Shown here in pieces: positions 1 to 6,868 of a stretch of DNA of 10,445 nucleotides. The first letter of the stretch is position 1; every line of letters starts with the position of its first letter. The stretch is from Elusimicrobia bacterium RIFCSPLOWO2_01_FULL_60_11 (lineage in GTDB: Bacteria; Elusimicrobiota; Elusimicrobia; 2-02-FULL-39-32). The position numbers were made by a program, and so were the translations under genes. The notes under the pieces are model-generated. The model made no database searches and was not told where the DNA came from. It was given only the letters and a program-made list of their open reading frames with translations. The DNA lies in NCBI GenBank assembly GCA_001800085.1, contig MGUS01000021.1, forward strand, positions 1,689 to 12,133, in the 5' to 3' direction.

Positions 1-3000
1 ACGTATGGAACGCACTCAACTCTCATTGTGGTCCAGGCGCCCTCCGGCCTGGCGCCGGGGGCCTTTGCCAATGCGGTCAAAACCACGGCCCGCACCCGCA
101 TACGCGAATGGGCTGAATCGCAGCGTCTCGATGTACCGCAAGTAAGATTTTCCGTGGAGGACCGGCAAGAACAGGTCTTGAATGGCGGCACCCATGTCTT
201 TGTCTCTGCGCGTGCAAGGCTCTCGATGCGGCCGCCGGCGGGCGGCGGCAAAAAGGATGTTGTTCCGCTTTCCGACGGCAGCGAGCCCAAAGATGCCGGC
301 CGGAGCTACATTGCCACTACCGGCGATAGCCGTCCGGCCCATGAAGTGGAACAGATCAGAAAGGACGCGGCCTCCCTCGTTGGGGACCTGCGGAGCGTCG
401 AAAGCGAGTTGAAGGGGGTAGCGTCCTTCATCGCGGGCAAGCAGAGCGACGCCAAGCTGTTCGAAAAGGAGATGCATGACTGGAGAACGGGAGCCGGCGG
501 CGGATATGTCTCGTCCCTCATCGGCGCGGGGGCGGCCTACACCGTGGAGATGGCCGCCAGGGACTTGGCAGCCGTCGAGGCGGCCATTGGATCCGGCCCT
601 GTCTATGACCCGGGCGCGGCGTTGGAAGCGCTCGGCGGCATCGAGGACGGCATCGCCCGCGAGATTCGATTTTTGTCGGAAGGATACGGGCCCTTAAGGG
701 CTGAATTCGAGCACGACAAGCACATGGCGCCCATCGTGCAGACGCTCGCGCCGGAGGATGTTATCGGCATCCTGGACAAACTCCGCCGGACCGACGTCAT
801 GATAAAGCGGGTCATCGCCAAGCTCGGAGAACTGCGCCCCCCGCCGGCGGGCGGCGAACTGACCAAAGCAAAGACCAAGGAAGCGGCATCCTTTATCGTA
901 TTCGTGATCGGTGCCGTGTTTTTGTTCAGCCTTTCGGACTTGGTTTTCACTCCCAATGGTTCATTTGAGGATCAATCTCCCTTTTTGGCGGTGGCATCCT
1001 TGATATGGTTGGCTCTTCCCAAGCTATTTCCACGGGTTTCCAGTTTCATCAGTGACCCTTTCGCCGTCCACTTCCTGTCCTCCTGGCTGGGCTGGGAGTA
1101 TTTTGGAAAGTCGAACATCCGGGCCATGGCCAAGGCCAAGATGGAAGGCCGGATGGTCGACTATGAGAGGATGAGGGCCGCTTTCATGCTGGAGCACGGG
1201 CACCTGCCGGGGGCCAAGGCCGCCCTTAAAAAGGCGACGAATGATTTTGTGAGATTGTTCAGGCTGGCGAAGCGCGTCCGCGCTCTCCCCCAAGAACAAC
1301 AATATAGCCTGGACGATAAGATCGAACTTTTGGGCGAGATATATGATTTTGACTATTATGAAAACGATATCGTTTTCACATCTGACATAAGCGACGCGGA
1401 GCTCAACGATTGGGACCGCATCACCCGGGATCTTAACGGGATGTTCAAGGAAGTCAGCCCGTATCTTGACGTCAAATCCATCACCGGATATGAGTGGAAT
1501 GACTTGAACTTCGAGGAAAAGATACGCTTTATCCTCTCGGCCCATGAGCGCGAAAGGCGGCTGGAACGGGTCGTGGACGCCGCCATCCGCGGGTTGCAGG
1601 CTGGTTTCATCAAGAGGCTCGCCGTCAGTTCATCCTTATTTGTGTCCTCCACCCTGGCCATCATCATCGCCGAAACATTCTTCCCATCCTCATCCGCTTA
1701 TGTGCATTATGCCGAATTCTCGACCATCGTGGGTTCCGCCGTCTTGGGACAAAACGCCACCGGCTATCTCTTCGGCTCCGCCGCGCACGCCTGGTTCAAC
1801 CTGACGCACAAGTTGAAACTCACCGCCGGCGATCGCCCCGGCGCGCCTGAGAGACGGTTCACGCCGGGCCAGGAGATTGAAAGGGCCATGGAAGTGGGGG
1901 ATTGGCCGGACGCTGCCAAAAATATTCAAACTCTGAGGGGAAAATTGATCAGCACGCTTTTGAGGGATAAATATCAGCCGCTCATCACGCGGTTCAACAT
2001 CGATGAGCCAAAAACGAAACTGCGCGATGAACAGACGAACACGGCCATCAAAGCCGGGTTGAGCGGAGCGCGGAATGCGCTGGAGAACGGGGATTTCAAC
2101 CTGGCCCTAGCGCTTCTTGATGCCTTTAAAGCCCCTTATTACGCTCTGTTGGTGAGAGAGGAAAAGAATGGTTTTGACAGGATCTTTGCTCAAGCTACGG
2201 CCATAAAAGCAAAAGCTCCGGTCGCCCCTGCGGAGGGCGGCATCGGGAGCGAGCAAGGGTTCATCACGGCAGGACAAGCCGTGGTGCTGTTCCTCGGTTC
2301 CCTGGCCCTCACTGCGCCCATCATCTTCGGCACGGATTGGATCAGCAGCACGACTCCGGAGAGGATCAGGGATATCCTGCTTGTTTCTTTGTCTTCGGCC
2401 TTGGGTATTGTCATCGTGAGGATGGCGCAGGCGGTGATGATCTTGGCGTTGGATGAGGAGAGGACGGTCGCTGCCTACATCCGCGTGGGTGACCGTCCCC
2501 TGCCACCGCCATCGGTCAAGTCTAAATTCAGCCTCATTCGCGAAGCCACGGTCTCCGCCGCGGTCAGCGTCGTAGAGAAGGGTTTCCGCGGGAGCGTGGA
2601 CGAGAAGCTGTTCCGGACTTATAAGGATAAATCCAACAAAGAAGCTTCCTCGCAAGCCAGTTCCAAGATATCGGCCATCAAGGACGAAGCCGACGGTCTC
2701 GCCTTCACCGCCATTTTAAAGGTCTTCGATAAATTCAAGGCCGGCGTATGGATATTCAACAGCGAAGGCAAAGGCCGCGACGAGGTCGAACGGGCTTTTG
2801 TGGGCGGCAATTATTCCGGGGTCCAGGGTTGGAAAAAGATCTTCGCGCGGCTCCTGCGGTTCATCGGATTGTCCGGACTTTTCGGCATCCATGCCGCCGT
2901 CATGTCCCTGGATGTGATAGAAGGCACAACGGCCTTCGTGAGGAATGTTCCCGTTTTTTCAGGCGGCAGTTCCGTGGGGGTATCCGGGCCCGGAGTGGAG

Positions 3001-6000
3001 TCCCTGGGCCAGTCCCCTGACATCTACGCCGACCTCGTGATCGCCCGAGTCCCTCAAAGTAAAATCAATGAATTCCAGGATAAGCCCCTGGACCCCGCAG
3101 AAAGCGTCTTGGTCAATTTGAGCAGGATCGCCGTGGCGAACGGCAAGGATTTTAATGGTCTGGAAGTGGTGCTTCTGGGCCGCAAGCGCGAACGCGCGCG
3201 CCTTGAAAAAATGCTCCCCAATGTATCCAAGGCGGACATCGACCGCGCCGTGTCGGCGGATGAGACCGGTGAAATGATCGTTCTGGAAGACCCCGTCACT
3301 CACCTGATGGTGCGCGTCATTCCCGACGGCACGCTTCTGGTGGCCTTGAAAGCTGGCCTCGGAATCCCCCTGACGGAAGCGACCCGGGTGCGCCTCCCTG
3401 TCTTTTACGGGTCCGGCGGCTCTCCCGAAAGCATGATGAACCTGGCCGAGCTTGCGGGGTTCGCTCATGAAGGCGCGGTCGCGGGTTTGCGTCTCATGTC
3501 CAAGAAGGTGAAGGATACGGAAAACAAGCTCGGAGCTTACGATTTCACGACAGACGAGATCAATGGCAAGGACGATCAGCCGGGTCTCAAGACCATCCGC
3601 ACTTCTGACTGGAAGCAGGTGGTCAAAGGCGAACGGCTGTTCACGTTCGCCGACGTGAAGGGCGATGTGGACGCTTCCAAAACATTCCTCACCGATAATC
3701 CCGCCTGGAATCAGCGGGGAGTCGACGAGAAGACCGGTGAAGTCGTGACTCTCCGCATCAAGTCGGTCAATGGGAAGAGCCATGTTTGGCTGGAAAAGAG
3801 CGTCGAGCCCATGAAAGCACCCCCTTCGCCGTCGCTAGAACAGACGCCCGGAGTCGTCAAGAGCGGTCCCGATCCGATTTTAAGTTCCAGCAAGATGCTT
3901 GAGCAGAATGACCGCGACGACAAGGCCATCCGCGCGGCCGCCGACGCCTCCGTCGCCCGTGGCATTGAGTATGCCAAGCAAGACGCAGCGCAAAGAGAGC
4001 TGGAAACAGCCCACAATGAATGGATTTTTGCCAAAGCAAGGACATTGACTGCCGTCAATCGCGACCCCGAAGCGGTGGCGAAATTGCACACCGATGAAGC
4101 GGCCGCCCTTGCGCGGCTTCAGGACGCGGAGATATCGTCGTCCATTCCATTCTCGGGCAGATTGAAGGATATATTCATGATCTTTGCCGGCGTGACCCTT
4201 CTGTCCGCGGCCTCCGCTATGGCATGGCAAGGGCCGGGAGTATCGTTGCCCGTGGTCTCGGATGGGCTGGTTCTGGCGGGTGCCCTGGTTTTCATTTCTG
4301 CCGCCGCAGCTTTGTTCGGCGCAGCGAAGTCGAATTATGTGAAGTTCCTGTTCGCCGGGGTCATCTACCCCAGCAGGCGCGAGACGGCCAGGGACATCGT
4401 CATCGCTCACTTCCGCGGCATCGAGAGCCGGAATGTCATGAACAGCAAGATCGTGACGGACAACGCGGAGTACTGGAGACGGGTCTTCATCGATTCAGGC
4501 AACCGCATGTTCTACCGCCCAGCTCGACCTCTGCTCCGGGCGATCCTGGGGCGCGTCGAGCCGAGGTATCGCCAGGGTATCCTGAGGACCCCGGCCGAGT
4601 ATGCGCGCGAGGCGATCGTCCTGGCGCAGCAGGCGCCGGCAAGGGGGAGGTCTCCTTTCGGTCCCGTCAAAAGCGCACCCCGTCTGATCGCCGCCCTCCT
4701 GGCTTTCCTCTCGATTCCGGTTCCCGCGAGTTCTCAGGTCATTCTGTCGCCGATTCCGCCGGCCCCGACAGATCGATTGGCCCCCTTGTACTCCACTCCT
4801 GTGACGGCCATTCCCGAATCGGAAATCCGCGACATGATGCGCCAGCTTGACGACCCGGACCCGCAGGTCAGGATTCTGGCCATACGGGCGCTGTATCAAG
4901 GCGGGGCCAGGAGCGGGACCATGCTCAACAAGATCAGCCGGATGGTCACGCGGGATCCGGACCCCGGAGTCAGATCTGTGGCCTTGAGCGTCATGGATTT
5001 CATGGCGTTGTATGAAAGAATCGGGTTGCGGGTGGCGCCCCCCTGGCAAAGGATCGCGATGCTCGGCGCCGCCGGATATCGGTATTATAAAGAACCAGCA
5101 GCCGGGGGTTATATCCCGGTCCACGAAGGCATTCATCAGCTTGTCGCCAGGGCCGTGGGGGCCAGAGTCAAGGATTTCACGATAACGCCTCCTCTCAGCT
5201 ATTCCGATGCTCCCAGGTGGGATTCGAAAAGAGGCCATTACGTCTTCAGGGGAGTCGCCCTCAATAACTATGTGTCAGCCGTCCTTCTGGGTTCGGCCGG
5301 GATCGGCAGCATGGCCGGGATGAACCTCCAGGACCATCCAAAAGACATGTACTGGGCCCGACGGCTGGCCATTTCGGCATCTCCGCTCATCGTTGATACG
5401 GTGGTCCAACGGTATGTCTTGACCCGCGACCCCGAGAACGGGATGTACAAGCTGATCATCGGACAGCAGGTCAAGAACAGTCTTTCATCCGTCATCCTGG
5501 CGCCCTTCGGCTATGGTGACGGCCAAAGCATAGCTCGTTCCATCGTTCCCGGAGAAAACGCGACCGGTGGGAGGAAAGTAGCGCAGCGCGTCGTGGGAAC
5601 CCTCGTTACGGGGTCCATTTTTGCGGCTCAGACGAAGGTCATCAGGGACCGGGGTTTGAAGATGGAACTTAGATTCACGCTCCCGCTGCTAATCGCGGGC
5701 CTTCTGGACCTGGGATTACACGTTTTGCTCTCCACAGCCTCCGGCGGCGCGGCGACAGCGGCGCTGCCGGTTTTTTCTTCCATCATCCTGCTGAACCCCG
5801 GCCTGTCGGGCAAGGTCAGGGCCCGGCTCTCCGGCTCCGCCGGCAAGGCAAGCAAACCTGACGAGGCCGCAACCCGGGCCAAAAAAGTCGCCAGGTCCCT
5901 TGTGGGCGCCATCAAGCTCATGCAGGGGGGCAAGGAAGTCCCGGTTCAATTCCTCACGGAGATCCTGGGCGACGATGGATTCATAGACGTCGAGGCGCTG

Positions 6001-6663
6001 GAGCCTGCTTCTGCTCAACCCTTCAATCCTCTTTTCAAGGCATTTGAGATCATAGGAAGGGAAGAAATGGAGAAGGCCTTGACCGAGGCCTTCAGGGAAT
6101 CGGACATACGATTGAGCAGAAATGAGGTCGAGAAAACCGTGGCGGAACTCATGTCAGGGACTTTCTCTTATGACAGGTTCGAATCGGTCTTGAAAAATGA
6201 AAATTCGAGGATGGGAGCGGCGCCGTTCGTGGCCATCAAGATCAGCGCCCGCGAAGACGTCAGGAAAGCCGTCCAAAAAGCCGCTGCCGTACTGGCTGCG
6301 AATGATGGGGCTAAGATAGTTCTGATCGTTGATTCGCCCAGACAGAAATCGACCCTTGAAGGTCTGTCCGAATTTGGAGCGCTGACGAACGCGTCGGTCG
6401 TTGTCGGTGGGTTCGGGTCGTTGCCGCAAACGCTGAAGAGTCTCAAGGGCCCCTATTCGTCGAAAGCGCTGATCGTCCCCAAGAGTTCTCTTTTGGACAT
6501 CATGAACATCATCGACGCTCTAAGCGAAGATGATTACCTCAGCGATTTCAACATCATGATCGTTGATTTTGCGAACGATGCCCTGAACGCGACGCCCTTC
6601 TTCAATCTCAAATACTTCAAAGAAATGAAGCAAGCCATGGATGTCATCGCCCGCTCGGCGTAG
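1..6663 (+). CDS. Giant multi-domain membrane protein with HEAT-like repeats and M50-like HExxH region (5' partial)
   Basis: I do not recognise this gene as a named family. Residues are numbered from the GTG at 28, but the frame is open from base 1, the nine codons before that GTG read as a beta strand running into it, and no Shine-Dalgarno precedes it, so the true start lies upstream. Visible order: alpha/beta domain (1-70), Pro/Gly linker, helical and coiled-coil-like region (105-280), membrane segments about 286-306 and 317-335, helical domain, membrane segments 533-549 and about 564-588, helical TPR-like stretch (612-720), membrane segments 751-768 and 783-808, one near 941-965, a soluble domain (about 990-1290), membrane segments 1382-1401 and 1410-1432, a signal-like segment (1552-1570), HEAT-like repeats (1599-1659), HExxH at 1699-1703 among several hydrophobic segments (to about 1925), and a C-terminal Rossmann-like domain (about 2080-2211). 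It is probably a cell-envelope protein. Protease function is inferred from motif and spacing only. No frameshift is seen. Confidence 0.88.
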   Translation, partial: TYGTHSTLIVVQAPSGLAPGAFANAVKTTARTRIREWAESQRLDVPQVRFSVEDRQEQVLNGGTHVFVSARARLSMRPPAGGGKKDVVPLSDGSEPKDAGRSYIATTGDSRPAHEVEQIRKDAASLVGDLRSVESELKGVASFIAGKQSDAKLFEKEMHDWRTGAGGGYVSSLIGAGAAYTVEMAARDLAAVEAAIGSGPVYDPGAALEALGGIEDGIAREIRFLSEGYGPLRAEFEHDKHMAPIVQTLAPEDVIGILDKLRRTDVMIKRVIAKLGELRPPPAGGELTKAKTKEAASFIVFVIGAVFLFSLSDLVFTPNGSFEDQSPFLAVASLIWLALPKLFPRVSSFISDPFAVHFLSSWLGWEYFGKSNIRAMAKAKMEGRMVDYERMRAAFMLEHGHLPGAKAALKKATNDFVRLFRLAKRVRALPQEQQYSLDDKIELLGEIYDFDYYENDIVFTSDISDAELNDWDRITRDLNGMFKEVSPYLDVKSITGYEWNDLNFEEKIRFILSAHERERRLERVVDAAIRGLQAGFIKRLAVSSSLFVSSTLAIIIAETFFPSSSAYVHYAEFSTIVGSAVLGQNATGYLFGSAAHAWFNLTHKLKLTAGDRPGAPERRFTPGQEIERAMEVGDWPDAAKNIQTLRGKLISTLLRDKYQPLITRFNIDEPKTKLRDEQTNTAIKAGLSGARNALENGDFNLALALLDAFKAPYYALLVREEKNGFDRIFAQATAIKAKAPVAPAEGGIGSEQGFITAGQAVVLFLGSLALTAPIIFGTDWISSTTPERIRDILLVSLSSALGIVIVRMAQAVMILALDEERTVAAYIRVGDRPLPPPSVKSKFSLIREATVSAAVSVVEKGFRGSVDEKLFRTYKDKSNKEASSQASSKISAIKDEADGLAFTAILKVFDKFKAGVWIFNSEGKGRDEVERAFVGGNYSGVQGWKKIFARLLRFIGLSGLFGIHAAVMSLDVIEGTTAFVRNVPVFSGGSSVGVSGPGVESLGQSPDIYADLVIARVPQSKINEFQDKPLDPAESVLVNLSRIAVANGKDFNGLEVVLLGRKRERARLEKMLPNVSKADIDRAVSADETGEMIVLEDPVTHLMVRVIPDGTLLVALKAGLGIPLTEATRVRLPVFYGSGGSPESMMNLAELAGFAHEGAVAGLRLMSKKVKDTENKLGAYDFTTDEINGKDDQPGLKTIRTSDWKQVVKGERLFTFADVKGDVDASKTFLTDNPAWNQRGVDEKTGEVVTLRIKSVNGKSHVWLEKSVEPMKAPPSPSLEQTPGVVKSGPDPILSSSKMLEQNDRDDKAIRAAADASVARGIEYAKQDAAQRELETAHNEWIFAKARTLTAVNRDPEAVAKLHTDEAAALARLQDAEISSSIPFSGRLKDIFMIFAGVTLLSAASAMAWQGPGVSLPVVSDGLVLAGALVFISAAAALFGAAKSNYVKFLFAGVIYPSRRETARDIVIAHFRGIESRNVMNSKIVTDNAEYWRRVFIDSGNRMFYRPARPLLRAILGRVEPRYRQGILRTPAEYAREAIVLAQQAPARGRSPFGPVKSAPRLIAALLAFLSIPVPASSQVILSPIPPAPTDRLAPLYSTPVTAIPESEIRDMMRQLDDPDPQVRILAIRALYQGGARSGTMLNKISRMVTRDPDPGVRSVALSVMDFMALYERIGLRVAPPWQRIAMLGAAGYRYYKEPAAGGYIPVHEGIHQLVARAVGARVKDFTITPPLSYSDAPRWDSKRGHYVFRGVALNNYVSAVLLGSAGIGSMAGMNLQDHPKDMYWARRLAISASPLIVDTVVQRYVLTRDPENGMYKLIIGQQVKNSLSSVILAPFGYGDGQSIARSIVPGENATGGRKVAQRVVGTLVTGSIFAAQTKVIRDRGLKMELRFTLPLLIAGLLDLGLHVLLSTASGGAATAALPVFSSIILLNPGLSGKVRARLSGSAGKASKPDEAATRAKKVARSLVGAIKLMQGGKEVPVQFLTEILGDDGFIDVEALEPASAQPFNPLFKAFEIIGREEMEKALTEAFRESDIRLSRNEVEKTVAELMSGTFSYDRFESVLKNENSRMGAAPFVAIKISAREDVRKAVQKAAAVLAANDGAKIVLIVDSPRQKSTLEGLSEFGALTNASVVVGGFGSLPQTLKSLKGPYSSKALIVPKSSLLDIMNIIDALSEDDYLSDFNIMIVDFANDALNATPFFNLKYFKEMKQAMDVIARSA
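4681..4737 (+). other. Internal signal-peptide-like segment of the giant protein
   Basis: Residues 1552-1570 run RLIAALLAFLSIPVPASSQ. A basic stretch (R1539, R1541, K1548, R1552) precedes a hydrophobic core and a small-residue end (PASSQ) that resembles a signal peptidase I site. A Pro-rich linker follows, then HEAT-like repeats. It could be a cleaved signal of a once separate gene, or simply a membrane anchor that moves the C-terminal module across the membrane. Cleavage inside a long protein is not something the sequence can prove. Confidence 0.4.
4822..5004 (+). other. Two HEAT-like repeats in the giant protein
   Basis: Residues 1599-1659 form two helical units that share the core DPDPxVR. 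The first reads DDPDPQVRILAIRAL and the second RDPDPGVRSVALSVM. The Asp-Pro turn followed by V-R and a hydrophobic helix is the usual HEAT/PBS-lyase repeat pattern. Such repeats normally bind other proteins. Here they lie directly before the HExxH region, so they may present substrate or a partner to it; that role is inference. Confidence 0.6.
5119..5397 (+). other. Putative site-2-protease-like (M50) metalloprotease core of the giant protein
   Basis: Residues 1698-1714 contain HEGIH followed by QLVARAVGARVKDFTI. Relative to the second His, the A, G, V, F and I residues fall where the M50 pattern HExxHxxxAxxxGxxVxxFxI has them. A candidate third zinc ligand, D1790 in SPLIVDTV, lies 91 residues after the first His in a hydrophobic segment. 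In known site-2 proteases the Asp lies roughly 90-95 residues on, in an NxxPxxxxDG motif. The Asn and the following Gly of that motif are missing here, so the domain is divergent or possibly inactive. It could also be a chance HExxH. Confidence 0.45.
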
Positions 6664-6670
6664 CGGAGAG

Positions 6671-6778
6671 ATGAGAAAGTGGCTTGAATCCCGCCGCGCC
6701 GTCGTCGTCTCCGCCGACGACCTGACCGAGATCATCCGTTTCCTCGATCGCACCCCCTCCTGTACGGGCGGGTTTTGA
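6671..6778 (+). pseudogene. Short 35-codon reading frame, probably a truncated gene remnant
   Basis: An ATG 8 bases after the giant gene's stop opens a 35-codon frame beginning MRKWLESRRAVVVSADDL. Codons 6-30 end almost entirely in C or G, as in real genes of this GC-rich genome, and the peptide reads as a beta strand plus amphipathic helix (VVVSADDLTEIIRFLD). It then ends within the 6766-6786 palindrome, which suggests a gene start cut short by that element. A GGAG lies only 2 bases before the ATG, too close for a good ribosome site. It could alternatively be a genuine small protein. Its strand-helix pattern loosely resembles residues 2154-2175 of the giant protein (ALIVPKSSLLDIMNIID), so a decayed copy of that domain is possible. 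Confidence 0.35.
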
Positions 6779-6786
6779 ACCCGCCC
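6766..6786. repeat. GC-rich perfect palindrome, REP-like
   Basis: Arms GGGCGGGTT and AACCCGCCC pair perfectly over 9 bp around a TTG loop. No T-run follows on either strand, so it is not a classical intrinsic terminator, although it may stabilise the 3' end of the giant gene's transcript. Its form resembles short intergenic palindromic repeats found in many copies in bacterial genomes. Copy number cannot be judged from one window, and only one copy is seen here. Confidence 0.55.
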
Positions 6787-6813
6787 CCAGCCTTACCTGC
6801 CACCTGTCCGGAA

Positions 6814-6847
6814 TAACCAAATGTAATACACTATTTACATTTGGTTA
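6814..6847. promoter_or_regulatory. 13-bp inverted repeat, probable operator of the ATPase gene
   Basis: Arms TAACCAAATGTAA and TTACATTTGGTTA match perfectly, separated by 8 bases. The element lies in a strongly AT-rich island, and its right arm covers the -35 box of the promoter at 6834-6862. The inner half-site TGTAA (6822-6826) / TTACA (6835-6839) recurs as TGTAA at 6855-6859, overlapping the -10 box. This layout fits binding by a dimeric repressor. The regulator is unknown; the ATPase itself carries a winged-helix segment and could act on its own promoter, which is speculative. Confidence 0.55.
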
Positions 6848-6862
6848 AACTTTGTGTAAAAT
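6834..6862 (+). promoter_or_regulatory. Sigma70-type promoter giving a probable leaderless mRNA
   Basis: TTTACA (6834-6839) and TAAAAT (6857-6862) are separated by exactly 17 bases, close to the TTGACA-17-TATAAT consensus. Transcription would normally start 6-8 bases beyond the -10 box, at 6868-6870, which coincides with the A of the ATG at 6869. No Shine-Dalgarno precedes that ATG. Both facts point to a leaderless transcript for the ATPase gene and probably smpB. Confidence 0.65.
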
Positions 6863-6868
6863 GCGTTT

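Noticed and set aside
28..30. GTG as start of the giant gene
   Set aside because: No ribosome site precedes it and the frame stays open to base 1 with protein-like sequence (beta-strand residues THSTLIVV), so the gene is treated as 5' partial.
232..856. Two copies of a 16-base GC-rich word (232-247 and 841-856) in the giant gene
   Set aside because: Both encode Pro/Ala/Gly linkers (PPAGG) between domains; codon bias explains the shared bases.
2959..3783. 274-codon open frame on the minus strand
   Set aside because: It lies fully within the giant gene and shows no recognisable protein features; it is typical of an antisense frame in GC-rich DNA.
4495..5238. 247-codon open frame on the minus strand
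   Set aside because: It is rich in Arg, Gly and Pro with no domain pattern, and antisense to the HEAT/HExxH region, which has clear protein features.
6766..6786. Palindrome as intrinsic terminator of the giant gene
   Set aside because: No T-run follows on either strand; it is kept as a repeat instead.
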